Assembly: GCF_002078875.1 (NCBI RefSeq)
Contig: NC_034409.1
Coordinates: forward strand, 64,291,379-64,355,378
DNA length: 64,000 bases
From: Numida meleagris
Taxonomy: Eukaryota > Chordata > Aves > Galliformes > Numididae
Reading direction: 5' to 3'
Under the pieces are notes generated by a model, which saw only the letters and a program-made list of their open reading frames with translations, did not search any database and was not told where the DNA came from. This document shows, in pieces, positions 1 to 13,700 of this stretch; the stretch's first letter is position 1; every line of letters begins with the position of its first letter. A program made the translations under genes and the position numbers.

Positions 1-514
1 AGTATGGTAAACCAGGATGGCTGTTGCAGACTGACGTAAACAATTCTAATAGACTTTAGGAGAGCAAGGTGGAGCATGGGATTCCACAACTAAACATCAG
101 ATCCATTCAAAATATCTGAACCATCCTTCCTCCTAAACCACTGGTGGTAGGGGTTTACATGCCGTTCTTGCAGTAAGTATTCTTTAGGAAAAATAGTGGG
201 TTGGTCTCTGTAATACTGAAGAGATGATTCAGTGTAAAACAGGCCATTTGAATATTTGTGTTGACTGAGAACTACCAATTTTTAAATCATATATGTTTAT
301 AATATTGTCCTTCAAGAGTCCTGTGAATACTACCCTCTACTTCATAGTACTACATCTGTCAGCATTGTAACCTTTTATTTCCCCTAAATTTTGCAAAAAA
401 CAGACAGAAAACAGTAGAGGGAGAAGCAAATATGCCTGAAGCTTAAACAATCTGAAAAGAGATAAATTTAAAAATTATTTAACTAAATTAATTTCTCTTT
501 AAACATTGCAATAA
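1..514. other. Unique AT-rich non-coding DNA
   Basis: I see no repeat, RNA gene or convincing exon here. The only open frame (90-278, minus, 62 codons) has no recognisable domain and is a length expected by chance. Confidence 0.6.
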
Positions 515-521
515 GGAAGGA

Positions 522-613
<92 letters not shown>

Positions 614-617
614 ANGA

Positions 618-712
<95 letters not shown>

Positions 713-767
713 GAAAGAAAGAAAGGAAAGAAAGGAAAGAAAGAAAGAAAGAAAGGAAAGAAAGAAG
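515..767. repeat. (GAAA)n microsatellite with GGAAA interruptions
   Basis: About 250 bases of nearly perfect GAAA tetramers form a pure purine strand. One base is unresolved (N at 615). From about 711 onward, GGAAA units interrupt the array, as is usual at a decaying edge. The two minus-strand open frames crossing it (488-949 and 499-924) read as Leu-Ser-Phe-Phe periods in two registers and are translations of the repeat, not genes. The true length may be wrong in the assembly. Confidence 0.97.
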
Positions 768-1683
768 TAATTGCCAATAGAAACAGGCCAGTGGCTATTG
801 CCCCTGAGATGTGGACAGGAACGTAGAGGGTAGGCATGGAAATGTAAAACAAGAAGAGGAGGAGGAGCCACCAGAAGAAGCCTTGGATGGCAGTACTGAT
901 CCATGAAACACGAGCAGGAGACAAAGGTGTGAAGAAATACTGCAGGCATTTTGAATGTGGGCAGCTTGAATGCTGGAAGAATGAGTCAAGTACTAGCTAG
1001 CGTTCACTGCAGAACAATTTAGTAGGTAAGGCTGTAAGAAGACAGAACTATTTGAATACCAGCTAAGAAAATACTTTGCAGCCCAGTTTTATTTAGACAG
1101 CTGTACAATAGATTAAAAATTAACTGTGCTGCAGTGTGCATGTGTGGGTGGGTGTAAATAGCAATAAAAAACTGCAGTGTGCATTTTGTACCTGTGTCTC
1201 TTAGTTCTGATGCAGATGTATAACTAATATTTTCATTCTGCAAATGTCTATGTGTAGGAAAAAAATGTAGCTGGTTAAGAGGCTATAAGCAGTTTTAAAA
1301 TGCTTCCTTGCAGATCTGTATGAACTTCATATTTTTGAATGCTGAGTAAGAAGATATTCCCTCTTCGGATGTGATTGAGGTAGCCATAAAGCTTAAAGTT
1401 CAGGGTTTAAATACAGGACCTCTGTATAATGTTTTCTGAAAAATGGATACTCTCCTGCAAAGTGTTGGTTTGAAATATGGGAAAGATAATGACCTATGCA
1501 TATACACGTTGGATAAGTGACTAGATTTTATAGGCTGTGTATGTGAGGCCCTCCCTGTCAATTGCTACTAAAGGTGCTGTAATTTCCACTTGTTAAATAA
1601 AGGACAAAATGCTAACCAGTGGCTGCTCTTCAAAGTCTTGAGATGACTTTGCATCTTATGCTGTTATTCTGACATGGATACAT
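768..1683. other. Unique non-coding DNA
   Basis: There is no clear repeat beyond short purine-rich clusters (about 850-870, GGA units). Small open frames here have no recognisable domain. Confidence 0.5.
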
Positions 1684-1785
1684 GTGGCACTGAGGGACAT
1701 GGTTTAGTGAGCATCGTGGTGATGGGTTGATGGTTGGACTAGATGATCATAGTGGTCTTTTCCAACCTTATTCTATGATTCAGTG
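1684..1785 (+). mobile_element. CR1 LINE, 3' end fragment
   Basis: This is a 5'-truncated CR1 non-LTR retrotransposon of about 100 bases, in sense orientation. It carries the conserved 3' segment: a GGTTGGACTAGATGATC-type block (1732-1748), the AGTGGTCTTTTCCAACCTTA block (1751-1770), then the short ATTCTATG-type tail unit. Only 3' untranslated sequence remains, so it is not autonomous. Confidence 0.9.
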
Positions 1786-4700
1786 ATATCAGTAGCTGGA
1801 GCAGAGAGTTTCAGGTTGCAGTAGGCATAAAGAGAGATACAAGAACCATTTCCACTCTTGGGTAGTGGAAGTGGCTTTTCACCCTTTGCAGATTTTCATG
1901 TGAGCACCTGAGGATGCATGAGTTATCATTCACACCCCATGCATCCAGTCCAGAAGAAGCTGCAGCTTTTGCACTTGCCCTGCTGTGTTTCATGGTAGCT
2001 GTGACATGTGGTTCATGCAAGCAGATCGAAAGTTGGACTGGCACAGAGGGGGTGTGTGTGTGTGTTGTAAGTGTGGGAAAAAGTAAAGTATTATTTTGGG
2101 GTGAATTTGTTGAACATATCCAAAGTGCATGGGAAGTGCACTAGAAATAAACAAGGGTAAGGTTCCTCTGGATTGAAGACCATTAGGAGAAAAACAAGGA
2201 AGAGGGGAAATCACTTTAAGTGAATGAACTTAACAGTTGAAGAGAAATCCTGTGAATTTTAATTAGAGAAAATAGAGGAAAAGGAACACTGGTGTCTCTG
2301 TGAACAGAAGCAGGAAGGTAAAAATTGTTTTTTGGCCATTTGCGTTAGATTGGATTCTGGATGACACATGTGGGACCTCCCAGCCTTGCATTTCTGATGT
2401 GTCTGTTGACAGATAGTTTGAAGATGGGTTGGCTATGCAGAATATAGTGAAAACAAAGTCTTTTGACCCTCAAATCTACATCAAGGAGGAGTGGAACAAA
2501 ATAACAGTAGAGATATCGCTTGATGAACAAACTTGATTTTCAGAAGGTACTCAGTGGGTGTCTGCAAGACTTTGAGAAGTGCAGCATTGTACAAAACATG
2601 CTTCTACAATAGATAATCATGCAGTGCTTGAGCTCCCAAGGAACAGTTTAAGGCCATGGAAGAAAGTTTGGAGTCTTTGATGAAAGCTATTGCCTGCTGG
2701 ATGGATTGATAACGTATGCAGCTTAAAAAAAAATCTCATTATGAATGTGAGAAGCCATTATGTCAGTTATTGTGGCCCAAAACTTGATGTTTCAGACTGC
2801 AGACTGAAAATTAATTTCTTAAAAAGTGATATGACAGTGCTGTAAACAGCTATAAGGGGGGTGGTATATTGCAGTGCTAAAAAGAAACCCAAAAGTAGTA
2901 AAAAAATATTTCAGAGATCTGAAATACAGGATTTACTTTCATTTTTGTGGTATTCTGGGCTACTGCTGCAAGCCACAAGACATCAATCTGAAGGATGTTT
3001 TTTCTAAATTAGGTCTCATTTCACATTCCAGTAGCAATTTGCCTTTTTCTTCTATTTTTGTTGCTGTTTGGGGAAATGAAAAAGGAATCCTCTTCTTTTT
3101 TTTATTTTGTTTAATCAAAATACTTTCCTAAATACATGATTTGACCATGCCCACAGTGTTGCTATCTATGTTCTGGAAAAGATTTAAAAGATAGTATAAG
3201 AATTGCATCCCTATAGCAGTCCGTCTTCTATCAACTTGTATAGATCTTCTCTAAAATCAATGTTATCATGTGACTCCCAGTCATAGAGGATTCACTTTCT
3301 AGAGACCTTAACCAGAGAGAGACATAAAGGCAGAGTCATTTGGGGTGTCAGTCCAACCTCCTGCTCCAGCAGGATCAACACAGTACACAGAGGGGGTTGC
3401 TGCATCTGGTTTTGCCCAGATGGGCAAGGTTGAAAACCAAACTTGAATATCAAGCAATAGGGCCTGTAGAAGCCAGGAAGTCATTAGTACTACTGATTAA
3501 GGACAGAATTATTTTAAATTTTAGTGACTTAGCATATTTGAGCTTAGCACAGGCTCTCTCTTTTATCTCATGATGCTGTGCTAAAATCATTTTGGCAAAG
3601 CAGGTGGCTAAGAAGGGTGTCAGCAAAGACGCAGCTGCAGTCTCATCATGTAGTCTCAGAATTGCCTTCCACTTCCTTAGGAAAGGGGCATGAAGGTCAG
3701 CAACATCACCCTAGAAGGGTTTGCAGATTCTTTTGCTGGGGTTACAGCTTGCCTTTGGAGCTTGTAGCGAAACACCCCCACACACCCACATGCACCATCT
3801 TCTGTCTTTCTACAGCAGTGTTTCATGTATTGCCCCATTAGGACACTTTCCTTTGTTAGGGAATTCTCAATCCTCTTTAATTATATCCTTTAGAGTGGTA
3901 TTCGAAGATAGATTGGTTTCCTTCTTTGTAGAGGATGTGGAAAAATTTTCCCAAGACAGTTTTAACTTCCTGTTTTCTTTAGTAATCCTTGTGTTTTCAA
4001 TTACTCCTTTAATCACTGTTTCAAAGTATCGTAATGCAACAATTCTCACTCAAGAGTAAAAAATCTCCCTTTTTTTCTTTCTGTGGTTGGTGTCCAGAAA
4101 ATGGCAATTAAAAAAAAATTAAAAAAATCACATTTGATTAACTTTGCCTTTTTTTTTTTTTCACCTACTTTTAAAGGGGATCTGAGTTGAAGGAAAGATA
4201 ATGTTTCCTGGATGCTTCAAATTTCCCTTCTTGATTTAGGATTTTTGATTAACTCCTCAATTTTAATGATTATTGTCCTCTGCAGAATTCACTTCCATTA
4301 AAAGCCATCTTTTCCAAATCTGAGTAAACTCTCTTTATTTAGCTCTTGTTGAGCCCTTTGTGATATGTGGAATCCAGCATGGCTACAATTAACCATCTCC
4401 TCTCCTGAGAGAGTAGCTTGAAGCCACCTTTTAAAAAACCTATAGAAAAGAATTAAATGTGTGGTCTCCAAACCTGTGAAATCACAAGGTCTATGATAGC
4501 CTACCACACTTTCCTAAGAGTATACAGGGCAGCCTTTTTATCCATATATAACCAATTCAACATGTTCTTTCTTATTTTTCTTTGTCCATTTATAAGGGAG
4601 TGATTTTTCACAACTGAACTCCATTTCTTCATCGTCTCTCTCTCTTTCAACTTGAGCACGTGGAGTGGGACGCACTTGCAACTACTGGAGAGAGGATGTC

Positions 4701-7083
4701 TTCCTTATCTTAGAGGAAAATCTTCAGGAAAATCTTTCTTTTAGGAAATCCACACTTCTCTTCTGGCTTTGGAAGTGCTGAGGAATTAGCCAGTGAACCT
4801 TGTTAGTCACAGAAGAACTGTTTTCAACTGTTTTTTCGAAAGTTTCTTATCTGAATGAAATGGTGTGAACAACAAAGTGTGATCAGGAGTGCACAGGCCT
4901 TGCTTTTAAGGAAAAAAAATATGCTTGGGGTGTGGGGAAGAGGAAGACATCTTTCGTTTTGGACAGTGATTACCACTTGAGGACACTGACACTCCATACA
5001 ACTAAGGGACGCCTCGTACTGAAGAACACTTTCTCTCAAGGTGCCTACCTTGCCTTCTGATTGAAACAATACTATGCAATATATGTCTATTCTGAAGGGC
5101 TATGCATCTGCACAATGGCAGCTATAGCATGTAACATGAAAATATGTGGTAGAACAGCTGGTGCTAACATGGAGCTAAAATTCTCTTGTTCTCTCCATCC
5201 TCTTGGTTTCATCCCATAGCTAAAAGAAGTTATAAATTATGATGCAGTCTAACTTGGGACATGCCCTCTCTTAAGTCTGGAAAGACCAATCCTAGTAAAA
5301 GTTGAACGAAAATTTATATATTGGTAATCAGCTCAGGTAAAGTGAGTTCTGACTCTGAGATGCTTATTTCCCAGAAATCTGCATCTGTTGTTCTCTGGGT
5401 TTACTCAGACCGAACAATGGCCTCCACTGTAAGAAACACAAGCAAACTAAATCTTTCAAATATGACTGTAGATGTAACTTCCAAGAGAGTTTTTTGCTGA
5501 GGATCTGATCAGACTCCATGTAGCCATGCACAGAAATTGGTTGTGCTTAGACCACTGAAGTCACATCCAAGGTTTTGGAAAAGAAAGAAATGGAGTTCAT
5601 GCCATACTAGTGAGTTGTGATAAATCTCTCCTCTTAAAAGGGGGCAAGAAACAAAGTATGCAAAGGACGAGATAATGATGTAATGTACAATGGTGTCCTT
5701 CCTGTGCATCTGAAATTTCTGTGCAAAAATTTCTGATATGTTACACCATTTGATTCAGTGTTATAGATACTCAAAGATAGGATTCTACTCTGCTTTACTT
5801 ACAGGTATAATACAAAGCTAGAAGAACGAATCCATTCCAGAAGCAAAAATTGGTAGTAATATCTTCAAGCTTTAAAATCAGTGATTTTTAGAAGAAGCTG
5901 ATGGCTAGTAGTGAAGAGAAACATTATATGTGATCACATGGTGACATTTACATTTGTTTTAGAGAGTTTATTCTGCTGACATTACGTATGTTTTCTATAA
6001 AACTGTATTTCACGTCATCTGTGACCAGTGTCCTTTTGAGCCAATACAGACTGGCATTTCCACAACCCTGTGCTTTCCCTCTCATGTCCACATCCTTATC
6101 CAGTTATTTCTGCATCTATATTTCCATGGCTTAAGTGTTAACTTGGATTTCAGAAATTGATCCAGGTTAAAATAATGGACAAAAATATTAACCAAAAAGA
6201 GGCAATTTTAACCAAGATTTGAACCAGGCTTCACCCCACCTTCCTGGTCCATTTCAGATAACCCCCTAGAATGGTGTTGACAAACACGTCAGAGAGCTGC
6301 TGGGGTGAGTGGAAGGCAGAACAGTTTCTTCTGAAGGTGCAGTGGGATGATGACTCTGAAGCAATGGCCTAATTAGTGTGCTGTATGCTCTGAGCCAAAT
6401 TACATTCCTTGGCAATGTATAAGGGGTTCTGTTTGTTTGTTTGTGTAATTACTTTTTTTTCTTTTGTAAATGACTGCCAAGAGACTTTTGGGTTAAAGAT
6501 CGATCATTGCTTTGGTCTCATGAGGTCTTCAACTGTAAAGCCCCCTCACCCCTCAAGCCCAAATCTTGTTTCTCTGAAGTAACCCAAGTGATGCATGCGT
6601 GCATGTCAAAAGTAAGTAACTGAGCAACAATAAGCTAACAGGGGTCAAGATATATAAGAAGTTCAGGAGATGTATTACAGCAGTGACTCAGGAGGACAGC
6701 ATATTAGTAAATTAGGCTTTTGCCAGATGTAAGAACTGATCCTTTTTCAATTGGGTATCATCTGAAAGGTCAAGAAGTAATGAAGCATGGGCATACAGAT
6801 CCCCTATTGCCATGTGTTGCTACAAACTCTTATCTTATAATGCACTAGCAGTTACAAGATACCAAACATAATAAACCAACATCCTATGGGTGTCCTTGGT
6901 GCAGATCAATGGTCTAAAGAGTATTCTGCAAGAAATGACAATGGATGGAACAGTAAACAAGAGGCATTTTATACGATATTCTCTAGTTTTATTGTTTCAG
7001 TGTACTTGTTTTCCAACATTTCACATTCCAGTGCTCTCCTGTGATGCAACTAAGTACTGTTTACTCTTGAATAATTATTGAAA
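1786..7083. other. Unique AT-rich DNA, no gene recognised
   Basis: This 5.3 kb contains a short (TG)n run at 2052-2064, several A or T runs (for example 4149-4161), and a weak CR1-like patch near 3345-3430 that is too decayed to call. Open frames are all under about 115 codons, overlap on both strands and show no domain. One of them, 3721-4059 (+), has an opposite-strand partner over the same bases, as chance frames often do. Confidence 0.55.
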
Positions 7084-7212
7084 GATCAGAAGCCAAATCC
7101 TCTTCTGATTTACACCAGAACATATTAAGCTACTTCTGTTGATTTTTAGCTAATTTGGAGTCACTCCAAGTGCATACTGGTGTAACTGACAGGAGAGTTT
7201 GATCCTATATCT
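7084..7212. mobile_element. Old hairpin (MITE-like) element with terminal inverted repeats
   Basis: The left arm (7091-7118) and right arm (7177-7204) are imperfect inverted repeats of about 28 bases, best at TTACACCAG (7110-7118) against CTGGTGTAA (7177-7185). The interior (7141-7167) contains a GGAGTCACTCC-type segment. This layout matches, from memory, a non-autonomous palindromic repeat family common in turtle, crocodile and bird genomes, whose arms read TTACACTGGTGTAA-like around a GGAGTTACTCC core. There is no transposase. The family name is not assigned, and mismatches in the arms indicate great age. Confidence 0.6.
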
Positions 7213-10184
7213 CTCCAAGAAATAATTTCCTAGATGGATACGAGTCTTGGTACCAAGGTAAATGTGACAGAAAATCTGTGATTAGGTTGGATTGACTTCC
7301 ACACTAGAAACCTTTTTTTGTAAATACTATATATAAATACCAGAAAAATGCTGTTTGTTTTATATATCTATGGATAAACACGATTTTATTAGAGCTACCA
7401 ATATGTAATAAGGAAAGTAGCCATTTTAAGTAACAAATGTCCTATAGCAATCCTCACAAAACAGCAAAGGAATAAAACAATTTTTAAAATATTTTTGAAA
7501 ATGGAGTTTCACATTAGATTTCTTTGATTCTTTTGATGGGTTTTTTTCATGTTTTTGATGTTATTTTGTTGACCACTATATCTGGACCTTTATTGTTCAG
7601 TCTCCTCTATTATTATGAAATACTCATTAATGTTCACACATTCTTTGATTATATTCCACTTTTTTTTCAATAGGCTTGCAACATGTTGAATCTGAGAGGA
7701 GATTTTGGAACAGCTTTTTTAGGACTTTTTGTATGTTGTAACAAAGTGATTTTTTTAAATTTGTTGATGCTTATATTGCAATCTAGTTGCTGGTTCCTAG
7801 TTTTGAAACAAAAAATATAGCTTCTTATGCCCTCAGTGATTCAGCAAACAAATGCAACTGCTCTTTTTTCTGAACTTCTGCTTTCCTTGAAACAAAGGGA
7901 AGGATGGAAACAAACTTAATCAATTGGACTTGGTCACATTAATACAAGTCAAACTAATACTTTCTCTTTCTCATCATTACAGATTATATATTCATGAGGG
8001 TTTTTCATGTGCCATTTAATAGTAAGATAATATTTAATACCCGCCATGACCAACTGCTCTTCTCCCGTAAATTTTTCTATGCAGAAGTTCCTCTTTTTCT
8101 GAAATCCTTTGTGTTTATTTCTGCTTCAATTAGTTGTGTATCGTGAATTCTAATCTTGTTGAGATTTGTTACTGATTTATCAAGATCACTGCAAAATCCA
8201 AAACTTTTGTGTTGCTAGTTTACTTTCCCACAGCTGCTGACATATACTTTGCTGCCTTTTTATCTCTTCTTGGTGTCTATTTCTTGCGCTACTGTAGAAT
8301 ATGTTCCAGGTTCCCACTTACTAGTGAAAGCAGTGATATTTTGGTAGTTTTCCCTCAACACCATTACTTTTCCTCACTTTGTCCTTAGTGAAGTGTCAGA
8401 CAAATCCCAGTAATCTCTAAGTGTGGAGTGCATGCTGCAGCATGATGCAGGAAACTTAATCTACATGGTCTGGTTGTTTGTGTAATTCAGACATTATCAG
8501 TCTGCGCTGCTCAGGGCGAGAACACCAGTCTGAAGATTTTTTATGACATCAGCTACCTGCCTGTTAGCTTTTTAATTATGTGGACTGACCTGTGAACTAT
8601 TTACACCATTACCAGTGGCTGTTATTCACATGACAGCCCCGCTTAAGTCACTGATGAAAATAAGGATCTCCATATGTGATTCACAGCAAGATAGTATTAG
8701 TCAAGAGTTCTTAACTTATTGCCATTGGTTTTTGACTTTCTACTGTTTTCTACCTCAGAGTATTTATTCCATGTCAGATTTACCCCAGTCAGCTGTTTTT
8801 ATCCCCAATATATTCTCACTCCCCAGCAAGAAAGTCTTAAACCCTACAAATAATAGTATAAATCAACTGTAATGTACTGCAAAACATGAATCATAACATG
8901 TGAGACAACACCCTTGCCTGCTTCTGTAATTCACACTGATTTATTGAAAAGAAAATAAGGCAAAAAATTTCTGCATTTTGCGTTGGCTCCTTTTAAAATC
9001 CAGTTAGTATCTAAGGTGCAGTCTATTTATGATTAGAACATCTATGATATTTTCATGTAATATCAAGTGCCACTGAAAGCCATTCTTCTGTGCAACACCG
9101 ACACTTACTAATCCATACAGTTGCCTTAAAACTGACAGGTTCTTACAAAATTAACCTTGACTTAAGCCCAGGGTCTCTTAAATTTTGTTCAATCTCTATG
9201 CACATTTTATTTCAGACATTCTAATGTACAAATAAACTGTCTGTCTGGATAACTTGGGACCTACTCAATGCACTTTGATATTATGCAAGATCTTGTTAAC
9301 TTTGTCTATTTTTCATTGCCTTTTTGCAAAAAGGGAGAAGGGAAATTGGATCAAGGTCTTGGTTTAATACTATGCGTCAACAGCGTGAAAAAAAATCAAA
9401 GCTACATTAATAAACTAAATATTACCTCCCACTGATCACTGGCTACCAGGCAGATAGAGTTCTTTCTGATGGACTCCTAAGAGGGTCTTCAATAAAGTAA
9501 AATTGTGAGTTTGACGTTTCTCTTGCTTGCTGCCAGGAAGGTCTAAATTGAGTCCCAGTTGTTTTTCAGATTAAGCCATTTGAGAATACAGAATCTGGCA
9601 AAAGTATTTTACAACTTTTTGAAAATGTGTTTAGGTTTAATATAGTTTTGGGTATTTCATGTGTGTGTGTCTAATTATAAAACACTCATCTTATATCAAG
9701 TACAAGGTATTAGCATGAATGCCTAAGGAGACTGAGTAGAAATCAGCAAAATATAGTGCAAGAAGCACTGCTCAGTTTGGATGACAGAGCCAAAGCATCT
9801 GCTGTGTTTTACTGAAATGGTGCCATGTTTTAAAAGTGATGACTTCTCCCGCAGTACTTCTGTTCCTGGGGGCACAGTTCTTTCTCTTGTTTACACCATT
9901 TTTAGCTCAGTTGACTTGAGAATTAATTATATTCCTGTAAATCAAGAGAGGGAGGAGACTTTGGCTCAATATTCCCTGTAAAAGAAATGTAATAAATGTG
10001 GAGAAATGTAATAACTCTCTGGTGCAGACTGTAAAAGAAATACAAAGATAAAATGAAGGGTCTAAGAGTTTAGAAGGCATCTTCCATTCCTGGCCTTTCC
10101 TTTTGAAGCTTGGTGAAGGATATGGCAGTTGCAAGTGTAAGGAAGTGTTCATTTTATTACACAGTTAGGCTTTAATACGTACAT
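7213..10184. other. Unique AT-rich DNA, no gene recognised
   Basis: I see no mobile element here. Minor features are a (GT)n run near 9660-9669 and a local duplication of a GAAATGTAATA unit at about 9985-10013. Open frames are chance length. Confidence 0.5.
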
Positions 10185-10224
10185 GAGGAGAGGAGAGGAG
10201 AGGAGAGGAGAGGAGAGGAGAGGA
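10185..10224. repeat. (GGAGA)n pentanucleotide repeat at gap edge
   Basis: Eight near-perfect AGGAG units run directly into an assembly gap, so the repeat probably continues into the unsequenced part. Confidence 0.95.
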
Positions 10225-10764
10225 NNNNNNNNNNNNNNNNNNNNNNNNNNNNNNNNNNNNNNNNNNNNNNNNNNNNNNNNNNNNNNNNNNNNNNNNNNNN
10301 NNNNNNNNNNNNNNNNNNNNNNNNNNNNNNNNNNNNNNNNNNNNNNNNNNNNNNNNNNNNNNNNNNNNNNNNNNNNNNNNNNNNNNNNNNNNNNNNNNNN
10401 NNNNNNNNNNNNNNNNNNNNNNNNNNNNNNNNNNNNNNNNNNNNNNNNNNNNNNNNNNNNNNNNNNNNNNNNNNNNNNNNNNNNNNNNNNNNNNNNNNNN
10501 NNNNNNNNNNNNNNNNNNNNNNNNNNNNNNNNNNNNNNNNNNNNNNNNNNNNNNNNNNNNNNNNNNNNNNNNNNNNNNNNNNNNNNNNNNNNNNNNNNNN
10601 NNNNNNNNNNNNNNNNNNNNNNNNNNNNNNNNNNNNNNNNNNNNNNNNNNNNNNNNNNNNNNNNNNNNNNNNNNNNNNNNNNNNNNNNNNNNNNNNNNNN
10701 NNNNNNNNNNNNNNNNNNNNNNNNNNNNNNNNNNNNNNNNNNNNNNNNNNNNNNNNNNNNNNNN
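10225..10764. other. Assembly gap (540 N)
   Basis: This is an unbroken run of N. Open frames spanning it on either strand are artefacts of unknown codons. Whether 540 is a measured or nominal size cannot be told. Confidence 0.99.
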
Positions 10765-10786
10765 TTTTTTTTTTTTTTTTTTTTTT
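10765..10786. repeat. Poly(T) run at gap edge
   Basis: Twenty-two T bases abut the gap. It could be the A-tail of a minus-strand retroelement inside the gap, or a plain homopolymer. Confidence 0.9.
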
Positions 10787-13700
10787 CAAAAGACATTCAT
10801 TTTGACTTTTGATGAGAAGAATTTTTTTCATCTAGGTTGGGATTTTTAGAGGAAGTACAATCTCAACCCAGAAGACAAAATTGCCTTCTGTTTTGAGGTT
10901 CCACTGGTGGAGGAAACCAAGGGAACCAAGTTAAGAGAGGAGCCTGGAAACTCTCACACATCAGGTGAAATTTCAGACACTGCACTGTCATCTGATCTTC
11001 ATCCTCCTGTCCCACACTGTGGTTACCTTAATGGGAGATGGTGAGAGGCTTTTATTTATTGGGAGTCTTACACATGTTGAAGCTCTTTGAAAACTCTTCT
11101 CTTAGTGCGTTATCTGTCTTTGTGATAGAAACCTCTAGCTCACTTACATTCTGCTCCTTTAATTCTTACCCTCTCAGTATTTCATGTCATACCTCAGAGG
11201 CCTACCATTATTTCTCATGTTATATAATGCTTTTTCAACATATATCAGAAAATTGTTTCCTCAAGTCTCTTTACTTTGTTCCAGAAGCTTTCACAAATCT
11301 CCAACTAATCTGTGTAGACAGTGTGTATACGCAAATAACACAACATGCATTTTATTTATATATATATATATATATGACATGCAAAAGTCATACTCTCTCC
11401 TGTTCTGCCATGGATAGGCATCAAAGTCTCTAATAAAATACATTGTAGCTTCTTGCTTGTTCTGATAATAGTATTATGTTGTTCCACTACAGGTGAAAAG
11501 AAGGAATTGGTGAAAATTCCCAAATGTCCTTCTACTGGAAGCATAGCTACTCTCTGATATTTGTATGTAGCCAGTGACATCTGAGAACAGAATATAACAA
11601 AAAATCTAATGCTGATCACATAAAAAATAAAAGTAGGAGGAAGAGAGATGATTTACGTAAATTAGTTTAGTTCTTAAAATTAAATCCTTGGCATGGCTGG
11701 CAAGCATAAGAACCATGGAGAGTTTTTCCTTCCCTGGCTCTCAGTTGAATTTAATATAGCATTTTTGTTAGCCCTATAAAAATTGCTCGAATATGGGAAC
11801 ACACTTAGTGAATGATAAATTATGTTACATAGATACAAATATAACAAAGTTGAACTGGCATATAGCATATCTCTGTAGAAATAGCCAACACTGAAAATTA
11901 TTTGAAATCTTTGGATAAATGGCTATACAATAGACCAAATATCTACTCAAAGACAATGAGAAGCAAAGTACTACTTCCTGCTTCCGAAATATTAGTTAAT
12001 TTTCCCAAAATTATGACATTAGAAAGTGAAACTTGTCCCTAGAGAAAATGTACTATTTATTGAATTTTAGGTTTTGATCAAGGCTGATTTGTGGTAATCA
12101 GGTGTGGTAAAATAACTGAAACTGTAAAACAATCCAATCTTGGAAATATTATCATTGTTAAACAACAGAAATTCACCAACTGCAAGGGGGACTGATTACT
12201 GAAAAATTAGAAACTAGTTACACTTCTAAAACAAAGTTAGGGATGAGAATGCCTTATTATGCCTCAGGAATAAATTGAATATTTTCTTTTTTTTTTTCTG
12301 ACTTTTCAGGGCATAGGACATTTTATTTTAATCTGACAGATCTTCATGACTTTTACAAAGATGTTTTATGAAGAAAATCTCAAGTCATTGTCCAAGAAAA
12401 CCAGTCCAAGATTATACTACCATCTGTGGGCAGCTTGGATGCACACAGACATTAATCTATCTACTGGTCATGACTGGGTTTTACTGACGAAAAAGCTTTT
12501 TTATTAAAAATGCCACTTTCTGATCCGTAGTGCTCAGGAGGGCTTAAGCCATAATGTGACATCTGTTGGCTCAACCAATTATGCATAAGGCATTTTTGAT
12601 GCAATGGTTTTCTTGGAACATGCCAAAATCATTGAAACTTTAATTGGAAAAAAATTCACAGATCCAGGTTTTAATTTCCAGAGAGGGAGATAAGAAGAAA
12701 AGAACCAAGTTCATTCATTTCCAAAGAGTCAGTAGTTAAGACATCCATCTGCTGTGAGAAGCCAGAATCAAATGCTTGCTCTACCTTCTTCATCTTCACT
12801 GGCCCATGTGAATCTTTTGAAGAGAAGCCTTAATATTGATACTGAAGGAAAAAGTGTGTCTTTATTTTGTATTAGACAGCAAACAAAAAGGAAATCACTT
12901 GTGAAACAGGAGCACACAGAGTCAAATTTTTAGGTCACAATCACCCTAAGAGACTTAGAGCCATGAAGGTCAATATAATTTCTCATGGTCCCCTTAACTG
13001 GCTCAGTAGACCTGCTAACCTGAAACTAGATACAAGTAATAGTTCTTGATTTAAAGTCCTGAATTGTCAATAGTTGCATCTGCATTAGTGTGGTTTGATG
13101 TGAAAATTTGTGTCACCTCCACCTTAGTTCACACCATGGTCACTTCTCCGACTGCAGAAATTCATTGTTTTCAGAGGAAATGAAACATGAACATGTGCTC
13201 TAGGAGCATACTTAATGATTGTAACCACTAATAGGTGCTTAATCCGTAAGCTGGGGCTATGGCTATTTACTAAGTGTCTCTAGCCTTAAGCAGCTGAGTT
13301 TTCATGTCTGTACAAAAACTTCTACGTAAAAACAAAATCCCAACTTAATAAAAAAAAGAACCTTTTTATAACGTAGTTATTCATACTTTTTAAAAATTAA
13401 TTTCCTGAGCTATGGGTTAGGAAATTATAACTTCTACAGTCTTTAATCTTTACATTCCTAGCTTCATTTCACTCTGATTTTTGAATTACTGAACAACTAC
13501 ACATCCTACTAAAGCTAATGAGAGATGCTCAACTCTTGTGATAAGCATGGTATTTATAAAAGAGTTTCCAAATAACGTACTAGCCTAGCTATCTGGAAAA
13601 CTGAGGTCTTAGGTATGGCATCTCTATATAGCATCACTGCAAGGGAATTTGGGAAACATCATCAGTAAAGAAATATTCATATAATATGTCATGTGTTGAA

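Noticed and set aside
488..949. Two long minus-strand open frames of Leu-Ser-Phe-Phe repeats
   Set aside because: They are translations of the GAAA microsatellite in different registers.
2579..2600. Match to the 5' part of a miR-103/107-like sequence (GCAGCATTGTACA)
   Set aside because: The match stops after 13 bases and the upstream sequence does not offer the complementary arm of the hairpin.
3345..3430. Weak CR1-like patch (CAGTCCAACCTCCTGCTCCA)
   Set aside because: Only one short block resembles CR1 and the order of later blocks is lost.
10149..10831. Open frames of over 200 codons on both strands
   Set aside because: They consist mostly of unknown residues from the N gap plus homopolymer lysine or phenylalanine.
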